A DNA stretch of 22,162 nt from Chrysochromulina parva (lineage: Eukaryota; Haptophyta; Prymnesiales; Chrysochromulinaceae): positions 1-22,162 of the forward strand of contig PJAB01000676.1 in NCBI GenBank assembly GCA_002887195.1, in the 5' to 3' direction. A program made the translations under genes and the position numbers. Positions 16,913 through 22,162 of this stretch are shown here, one piece after another. The number at the start of each line of letters is the position of its first letter. Positions within the stretch are counted from its first letter, which is position 1. A model generated the notes under the pieces. The model searched no databases. It was not told the origin of the DNA and saw only the letters and a list, made by a program, of their open reading frames with translations.

Positions 16913-18451
16913 ATGGAAGCCTCCGAAGGCGCTGACGGCAGCGTGCAGTCCGAGTCCGAGGTCGACTCGTCGGTTGACAACGGCTTCGAATCGTCGGGAG
17001 GCTCCGAGGAGCATGTGTTTGATGGCTTGTCATCGCATGATGAAGATGAGGCGAGTGGTTCCATCCGCGATGTCAGTGTTGCCGGCAGCGACGTGGACGA
17101 CGCTGACGCGGACGTCAGCGATGGAAGTGATCCTGCCATCGACGACGAAGAGATGGCGCTCATCTGCGGTGAGTGCGATGAGAAGATGACGGAACTCGCA
17201 TCCGCCGACGAAGAGTTAGTCTGCGACGGCGACTGCAAGCGCAAGTTGGCGCCGAGCGAGATGCGCTATGTCTGCACGGCAAAGGCCGTCAAAGAGCGCT
17301 GCGATTGGGACGTCTGCGCCGGCTGCTCGGGCATGTCCCGTCTGCAGTTGAAGCTGCACCTGCAGGCTGAGCGACCGCCGCCTCAAGCGCAGCAGCACAG
17401 GCCACAAGTGACCGGCGCTGGCTCCTCGTCGCAAGTGGCGGGCGGCATCGGCAGTGTGGCTGGCGGCATCGCAAGTGCGATCGCCGCGCAGATTGCGCAG
17501 ACTCGCGCTGCGGTCTGGGCAAAGCGCCGGGCGCCGCAAGTCACGAGCGACATTGCAAACTTCCATGTTTGGCAGGCTGAGCGTGCAGCTGCGCGTGCAG
17601 CCACCCAGCATGCAGCCAGGCAACCGGCTGCCGCCGCTAGCCCGTTGCCGCCGAGTGCCGCCGTCGAGACCGAGCCTTGTGGCACCACCTGTGCAGGTCT
17701 GCCTGTGAACACAGCCCCACCAGCTGCTGCCACCACCGCCACCACCCCCAGCACGGACTACGTGCTGCCCACGGTGCGCCTGGACGAGGGTGTCGTGCTG
17801 CCCTCCGACCGCGAGGAACGGCGGCAGCTCGTTACCCAGCTGCTCACAGCCGACTCCCCGTCACGCCTGCACACCATCGCCTTCGCGCGCGAGGTGTTCA
17901 GCCAGCTGCCGACCTCCGAGCTGGTGGGTGAGCACGTCACCGCGGTCTTTGGTAGCCCCGAGATCTACATCGCGCCCGGGCCCGTCGGCATGGCGGCGCC
18001 CTCCCAGACCACCCCGGTCAACTTCCGCGTGGAGCTGCCATTTGAACAGCAGCTCCCGCTCAGGACGCTGACGTACCAGCAGCGCTGTGATTGCTGCGAC
18101 GACGAGATTGGCACCGGTGTCAGTGGCTCGTGCGGTGCGCTGCAGCTGCTCGCTACCCTCGAGGACGAGATGAAGTGTCGCGACGAAATCATCCTCAGTG
18201 AGGTGAACGCAGGGCAGGAAGACCCGAGTTCCCTGCTCAAGTCGGCACGCTTCTTCATGTACCGTGCGTTTGTAGCGGCCAAGTATGGTCATCTCGGTCA
18301 GGGTAACCGTGTCCGTATCCCAGAGTGTGTGGTGGCTGTAATCCGGTTGCGCTTCCGCTCGCCCGAGTGCGACTGTGACGCGTCTGCAATAGGCAGGTGC
18401 TCCGCACATGGGCACACTGGGTACCAGGCGGTCTCTCGTCGTGATAATTAA
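16913..18451 (+). CDS. Zinc-finger protein with C-terminal P2X7-intracellular-like domain
   Basis: This is a 512-residue, intronless protein. Residues 1-80 are Ser/Asp/Glu-rich. A Cys cluster follows (CGEC at 85-88, CDGDC at 104-108, Cys121, CDWDVCAGC at 130-138), of ZZ/C1-like spacing. The middle is Ala/Pro/Thr-rich. The C-terminal part (about 391-505) matches the P2X purinoreceptor 7 intracellular domain: CDCCDDEIG, then FFMYRAFVAAKYGHLGQGNR, RIPECVVAVIRLRF and TGYQA. In animals this domain is the cytoplasmic ballast of P2X7, but it also occurs alone in many invertebrate and protist proteins, some linked to transposons. There is no channel here. An insertion with four Cys/His pairs (ECDCDA…CSAHGH, about 485-501) splits the domain just before TGY. 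It lies tail to tail with the putative transposase. Function is unknown; a DNA or protein adaptor for the element is inference. Confidence 0.75.
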   Translation: MEASEGADGSVQSESEVDSSVDNGFESSGGSEEHVFDGLSSHDEDEASGSIRDVSVAGSDVDDADADVSDGSDPAIDDEEMALICGECDEKMTELASADEELVCDGDCKRKLAPSEMRYVCTAKAVKERCDWDVCAGCSGMSRLQLKLHLQAERPPPQAQQHRPQVTGAGSSSQVAGGIGSVAGGIASAIAAQIAQTRAAVWAKRRAPQVTSDIANFHVWQAERAAARAATQHAARQPAAAASPLPPSAAVETEPCGTTCAGLPVNTAPPAAATTATTPSTDYVLPTVRLDEGVVLPSDREERRQLVTQLLTADSPSRLHTIAFAREVFSQLPTSELVGEHVTAVFGSPEIYIAPGPVGMAAPSQTTPVNFRVELPFEQQLPLRTLTYQQRCDCCDDEIGTGVSGSCGALQLLATLEDEMKCRDEIILSEVNAGQEDPSSLLKSARFFMYRAFVAAKYGHLGQGNRVRIPECVVAVIRLRFRSPECDCDASAIGRCSAHGHTGYQAVSRRDN

Positions 18452-18654
18452 TATGTGTATCTAAAGTATAGACACATATCACATCTGAGATATAGAAATC
18501 GTTGATCGTCGCACGTCACGGACACGGTCTTTGCGTTTCACCTTGGGCGGTGGGCCGTTCACCATGTGGCCGTTTGCGCGCTTCGCCGCATGCGTGATTC
18601 ATCAATTCATTGTGCAGGTCACGTGAATAGTAAGACACATAGTACTACATGGAA
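18452..18654. terminator. Convergent 3' region with two inverted repeats
   Basis: ATATGTGT and ACACATAT (18451-18458 and 18472-18479) flank a 13-base loop right at the stop of the + gene. AAGACAC and GTGTCTT (18632-18638 and 18659-18665) flank the stop of the - gene. The first lies in a distinctly AT-rich patch. They may serve 3' end formation of the two convergent genes; this is inference. Confidence 0.35.
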
Positions 18655-21456
18655 CTAAGTGTCTTCATCATCCATTTCAGCTGACGAGTACCCCACCGAA
18701 TCCATATCATCGTCAACATCACGCTCCTCACCATCGGCCTGGCCACCCCCATCCGGAACCGGATCATGAGCCTCTGCGTCTGCCTCTGTGCGCCGTCGTT
18801 TTAGGGGCTCGGGCTCTTTGCCCTCAGCTATCAGGCCAATAGCAGTGGCGACGCGTGCACTGGTCCACTTAGGCTGGCCCTTGGGCGGCGGACGGCGCTT
18901 CGGCCGCTGGGCTGCCGGCAGCCGGTAAGGGCTCGGCAGGCCGTGACTGGGCTGCACCGCCGGCCGCTCGTTGGTGGCCGTCCGCCGCGGGCGCCGAGGC
19001 GAGGTGCGCTCCGGCTGCACGAGCACACGCCGCGCCAGCTTGGGCGCAAACGCGAGGCAGGCGGTGGCCAGGTCGGCGCGGCCGTTCCGCGCACGCTCCA
19101 TCAGCTCCAGCTTCTTGCCCGTCGTGGGCAGCCCTGCCTTGGCGAGCTCAGTCTTGAGCTCTGTCACCGTGAGCGACTCGACTGCCTTGGTCGGCGCCGG
19201 TGCCGCGGCTGCGCGCGCCGCTGCTGCCACGCGCACCCGCTCTGGCGGGTCGACGCCATACCAGCCGAGGAAGTACGACCGCTCTGGCGCCGGCGCCGGC
19301 CGCACAGCATGCAGCTTAGCACGGTACTCGCGCCATATCTGCGCGCGCCAGGCCTCCGTTCGTGGCGTGCGGATTGGCACTTTGTAGCAGCGGCCGGCGG
19401 ACGACGCGAGCTGCCCTGACTTCCTGCGCTGCCACTCATGCTCGAGAATCGGGCGCGTTATGTTCTCGTTCCACGAGAGAAGCGCGCACCAGATTGCGAC
19501 CGTGTAGTAGCGCGAGAAGTGCGACTGCTTGGTGCCCCACTTCCTGAGCGTGTGGAAGAAGGACTCGCAGCAGCTGGTCGAGAGGCCGTCAATCAGCGCC
19601 GGGAACTTGTCGTCCCACGTCGGGTCGCAGATGAGCGAGTCAAGCACTGTGAACGTGAACGAGGTCGGCGCAACGTACCCTTTGCCCGGCGGCACCCACG
19701 GCTTCTTGCGCAGGGTGTCGGGGCCCACGTCGGTCGCCGGATGCTTGATCAGCTTCAGCGTCGCGTCGTCCGTGCGGCCGAGGATGAGCGCGACACCGGC
19801 CTTGCGGAACACGCGCTTGAACTCGTCGCCTCGCTCCTCGTCGGACTTGTCCACGATGGTTGCCGTATACTCCGACACGTAGCGCAGAAGGGAGCGGATG
19901 TCGCGCGTCCACGCCAGAACTTCCTTGAGCGCGGCAGAGCGCGACGCGCGCAGCTCCTCGCGGCCCTTGGCAGCCCCCTTCCGCCGCTCCACCTCCTTGA
20001 GGTAGTGCGTGCGCCGCGCCTCCTGGGCGTGCTCGGCCGGCGTCATGGCGCGCGCTCGTGCGAGTGCGTTGAAGAGCTTCTTCAGGTCGGCCACGTCCGC
20101 ATCGGCCGGCGGCTCGCCGCCAAGCGCCCGCACGCGCTCTCGGGCAAACTCGATCGCGTCGATGCCGGCGGGCGCCCTGCCAAACTTCTCCCTGCGCTCG
20201 GCCGCGACGACCACCGGAGGCACCACCGGGTTGTCCGGCTCTGCGGGCGCAGGCGCCTTGCGGCAGAGCAGCTTCGCCGCGAGGACGAACCACTTCGAAT
20301 GGTTCTTGCCGACGTGCCAGCCGTCGCCCTGCGCCCGCATGGACGCGGCGAGCGTCGGCGCGACAAGGTCGCGGCAGCCGTCCATAACGGCCGTGAGGAA
20401 GGTCACCACGCGAGGGTGGTTGAGCAGCTCGAGGTAGCAGAGCGTCTCGAGCCCCTTGGACGACTTGGCGCCCTCGTCGGTCAGGCGCTTGTGCGCGACG
20501 GCGATGATGGCACCGTCGGCCGCGTGCGCCGGCATCGTGCACCCCTTGGCGTTGCGCGGCGCCGTGAAGCCCGCGTCCACTTTGAAGTGGGTCGACGCCG
20601 GCTCCTGGGTCATGTTGCGCTCGAACGCGTCGGCCATTGAGCGCTCGGCGGCGTCGGCCAGGATGGGCTCGAGCTCGCTCTTGGTGGCGTAGTGGTCGGT
20701 GGTGCTCAGCACGCCCGTGTCGAGCTCGTGCAGTAGCCCGGTCATGCGCTCGAACGAGATCGCGCACGTAACTATGGCCGTGTTGAGCCGCGAGTTGAGC
20801 TCGTAGTCGTCGCCCAGCTTGGTCGACGTGGCGAGCGGCGGCAGCGGGCAGCCCTTTTCGCAGACGAACGCCCACTCAGCGCACGCCGCCACCTGCCTCG
20901 ACGCCGCCTTGCAAAAGCGAAGATGCTTGCCGCACGAAGCGCACAAGCATCGGCGTTCAATCCAGCTGACGGCGACGGCCCTCTCGACAAGCGCCGTGCC
21001 TGCAGCGGGCGCGATGCGGTTGCCACACGACGACGTTTGGCGTCGCGGCCGTGGCGTAGCACCCTTTGGCATCGCCGGAAAGGCGCTTTTAGGCAGCTTG
21101 CCATACGAGGGCCCCGTGCGAATGATCGCCGCCTTAGGCGGCGGAGCCACTTCCGGTCGATCCTCCAGCGGCGCCAGCCAAGCTCCCGGACGCCTCGTGA
21201 CGGACTTGATCCAGCTGTTCGCCCATTTTTCGTTTGGCGTGGCTTTCGCCGGCTGGGGCTGCTCCTGTTCGTACCAGTCCACGCGCATGCCCTGCGCATT
21301 GAGCGTCTGCAGAAGCATGGCGCCAATTGACATGTTCAGACCCTTGTGTTCTTTGATGCCGTACGACTCGCACACCTTCGGATGCAGCCGCAAGTAGCAC
21401 ATCACTGCGTACTCGGCCTCATCGATGTATGCCTCCTTGCGAGTGCCGTTTGGCAT
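18655..21456 (-). CDS. Putative DDE transposase with N-terminal Cys cluster and C-terminal SAP domain
   Basis: This is a 933-residue, intronless protein. The N-terminal 210 residues include a possible zinc-binding cluster (Cys170, 172, 175, 182, 192, 199 and 203). Core landmarks resemble a large family of eukaryotic transposase-like proteins related to KDZ/Zisupton-type elements: FKVDAGF (Asp294), TAVMDGCRDL (Asp359 or Asp363), GDGWHVGKNHSKWF (378-390), and far downstream DGLSTSCCESFFHTLRKWGTKQ (Glu631 the likely catalytic Glu). The core is split by about 190 helical, charged residues. A SAP DNA-binding motif (about 759-793: SLTVTELKTELAKAGLPTTG…) follows. The tail is basic, with RPKRRPPPKG and LKRRRT as possible nuclear signals, then acidic. 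The frame is intact, so the copy may be recent or active. The exact superfamily is inference; all three acidic residues are visible. Confidence 0.72.
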   Translation of the reverse strand: MPNGTRKEAYIDEAEYAVMCYLRLHPKVCESYGIKEHKGLNMSIGAMLLQTLNAQGMRVDWYEQEQPQPAKATPNEKWANSWIKSVTRRPGAWLAPLEDRPEVAPPPKAAIIRTGPSYGKLPKSAFPAMPKGATPRPRRQTSSCGNRIAPAAGTALVERAVAVSWIERRCLCASCGKHLRFCKAASRQVAACAEWAFVCEKGCPLPPLATSTKLGDDYELNSRLNTAIVTCAISFERMTGLLHELDTGVLSTTDHYATKSELEPILADAAERSMADAFERNMTQEPASTHFKVDAGFTAPRNAKGCTMPAHAADGAIIAVAHKRLTDEGAKSSKGLETLCYLELLNHPRVVTFLTAVMDGCRDLVAPTLAASMRAQGDGWHVGKNHSKWFVLAAKLLCRKAPAPAEPDNPVVPPVVVAAERREKFGRAPAGIDAIEFARERVRALGGEPPADADVADLKKLFNALARARAMTPAEHAQEARRTHYLKEVERRKGAAKGREELRASRSAALKEVLAWTRDIRSLLRYVSEYTATIVDKSDEERGDEFKRVFRKAGVALILGRTDDATLKLIKHPATDVGPDTLRKKPWVPPGKGYVAPTSFTFTVLDSLICDPTWDDKFPALIDGLSTSCCESFFHTLRKWGTKQSHFSRYYTVAIWCALLSWNENITRPILEHEWQRRKSGQLASSAGRCYKVPIRTPRTEAWRAQIWREYRAKLHAVRPAPAPERSYFLGWYGVDPPERVRVAAAARAAAAPAPTKAVESLTVTELKTELAKAGLPTTGKKLELMERARNGRADLATACLAFAPKLARRVLVQPERTSPRRPRRTATNERPAVQPSHGLPSPYRLPAAQRPKRRPPPKGQPKWTSARVATAIGLIAEGKEPEPLKRRRTEADAEAHDPVPDGGGQADGEERDVDDDMDSVGYSSAEMDDEDT

Positions 21457-21667
21457 TCAAGATCGTGTAATGCACAGGAACCCGGACGACGGCAGAGACA
21501 GACGGCGGAGCGCTTTCTCGCGACGAGAACTTCGCGGCGCTGTGAATTAGTCGCGACTCGGTTGAGGTGCCGAGCGCGCCGTGAGATGGACTGCTGCCAC
21601 TCGTGTGTAAAAATAACGTCTAATACATATAATACATAAAATACCACTCCGATACAGTACGTCTACT
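21457..21667. promoter_or_regulatory. AT-rich spacer upstream of the transposase
   Basis: This 211-base gap lies between the YABBY-like gene's 3' end and the transposase start, both on the minus strand. It has an AT-rich stretch at about 21606-21645 with repeated ATACAT words, which could be the 3' UTR of the upstream gene or a promoter. Confidence 0.35.
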
Positions 21668-22162
21668 TTACTCGTGTAGATGCACACGGGCCCGGCCCCG
21701 GCCCCGGCCCCGGCCCCGGCCACGCAAGCCGTCACCAGGTGCGGCCAATGCGGCCGCGGTCGTCACCGGCCCCGCATTCAGGTGTTGCAGCACGCCAATC
21801 GCCCTCTCATCGTCCTCGTCCAAGTCCATCGGACTAGTCGCCGCCTCGGCCGCGTTAGGAGCAGCAGCTGTAGCCTGTGCACCCAGAGGTACCGCCGTCG
21901 CTGCCGCTGCTGCTGCTGCCGCACCGGCCGTAGCCGTAGCCGTCACGCAAGCTGGGGCGTTCTTCGGATTCATCGGCGAGGCCGCCCAGCCGGCAGCAGC
22001 GAGCGTCCAAGCATCGGCAGCCTTCAGCGTGCGGTCCAAGGCCCTCAGCCGCTTGGCCTCAATCTTGATGAAGAGGTTGTAGGCATGTACCGCCTGTGCC
22101 ACCCGCACCGAATGCCGCTTGCTCGCGACGGGCAGTGCCTCGGGCGCCTTCAGCATCGACGC
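21668..22162 (-). CDS. YABBY/HMG-box-like DNA-binding protein, 5' end outside window
   Basis: The open frame runs in from the right edge; a Met at 22156 could be the start, but the frame is open to the end, so at least 165 residues are seen. Near the N-terminus, VHAYNLFIKIEAKRLRAL followed by AADAW…GWAASPMNPKN matches the C-terminal HMG-like half of YABBY proteins (AYNxFIK…W…P) and related algal and large-DNA-virus HMG proteins. The paired zinc finger of true plant YABBYs would lie upstream and is not seen. A long Ala/Thr-rich linker, an acidic DLDEDDER patch and a Gly-Arg tail follow. Its position upstream of the transposase on the same strand suggests, but does not prove, membership in the same mobile unit. 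Confidence 0.55.
   Translation of the reverse strand, partial: ASMLKAPEALPVASKRHSVRVAQAVHAYNLFIKIEAKRLRALDRTLKAADAWTLAAAGWAASPMNPKNAPACVTATATAGAAAAAAAATAVPLGAQATAAAPNAAEAATSPMDLDEDDERAIGVLQHLNAGPVTTAAALAAPGDGLRGRGRGRGRGRARVHLHE
21692..21722. repeat. GGCCCC hexanucleotide repeat encoding Gly-Arg
   Basis: About five tandem CGGCCC units are read on the minus strand as GGC-CGG codons, giving alternating Gly and Arg near the C-terminus of the YABBY-like protein. The minus strand carries runs of four G every six bases, suited to a G-quadruplex. Confidence 0.9.

Larger units (their letters stand above)
16801..22162. mobile_element. Putative three-gene DNA transposon-like module, right end outside window
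   Basis: It contains a zinc-finger plus P2X7-C-like protein (+), a putative DDE transposase with SAP domain (-), and a YABBY/HMG-like protein (-). The first two are tail to tail with about 200 bases between; the last two are in line with 211 bases between. The grouping rests on compact spacing, the transposase call, and the known habit of P2X7-C-like domains to occur in repeated, transposon-linked proteins. No terminal inverted repeats or target-site duplication could be shown. The left limit is a guess placed in the gap before 16913. Confidence 0.4.

Noticed and set aside
18451..21670. Terminal inverted repeats of the transposon flanking the transposase alone
   Set aside because: A weak likeness between TAAAGTATAGAC near 18462 and the complement of the sequence near 21665 needs gaps and is not better than chance.

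Overview
The window looks like nuclear DNA from a GC-rich single-celled eukaryotic alga, most like a haptophyte, although another GC-rich alga cannot be excluded. The evidence is: introns of 70-112 bases with GT...AG ends; a nuclear-pore WD protein (ALADIN); a plant-type GARP/Myb transcription factor; a membrane-anchored FtsH-type AAA+ protein; alanine- and proline-rich proteins whose codons mostly end in C or G; and many coding minisatellites. No bacterial operon structure, tRNA, rRNA or CRISPR array was seen. The taxonomic call is inference.

Layout. Bases 1-1758 are a C-rich minisatellite with a 105-base period, open in several frames, and possibly a repetitive protein gene entering from the left edge. 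Bases 2330-5744 (+) hold a multi-exon gene for a large protein with cysteine clusters, six Pro-rich repeats, a C1/ZZ-like zinc finger and a possible 2-oxoglutarate oxygenase-like domain. Bases 6152-8422 (+) hold a four-exon gene with a possible SAM-like N-terminus, a three-copy acidic repeat and an Ala/Lys/Glu helix. A 98-99 base tandem repeat follows its stop.

Bases 9306-10904 (-) encode a membrane-anchored copper type II monooxygenase (PHM/DBM family) with all six copper ligands. Bases 11506-13158 (-) encode ALADIN, head to head with a GARP transcription factor at 13421-14611 (+). Bases 15271-16773 (-) encode an FtsH-like protein with two membrane segments and a complete AAA+ module but no M41 protease domain.

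The right end (about 16.8-22.2 kb) looks like a mobile-element module. It has a zinc-finger protein ending in a P2X7-C-terminal-like domain (16913-18451, +), tail to tail with a 933-residue putative DDE transposase carrying a SAP domain (18655-21456, -). Upstream of the transposase on the same strand is a partial YABBY/HMG-like DNA-binding protein with a Gly-Arg tail encoded by a GGCCCC hexanucleotide repeat (21668 to the window edge, -). This three-gene set is the best candidate here for a little-described system. Its terminal repeats were not found, and the right end lies outside the window.

The genes at 9-16.8 kb are ordinary, independent housekeeping or regulatory genes. The repeats and low-complexity tracts at 0-8.7 kb make exact exon boundaries there uncertain.
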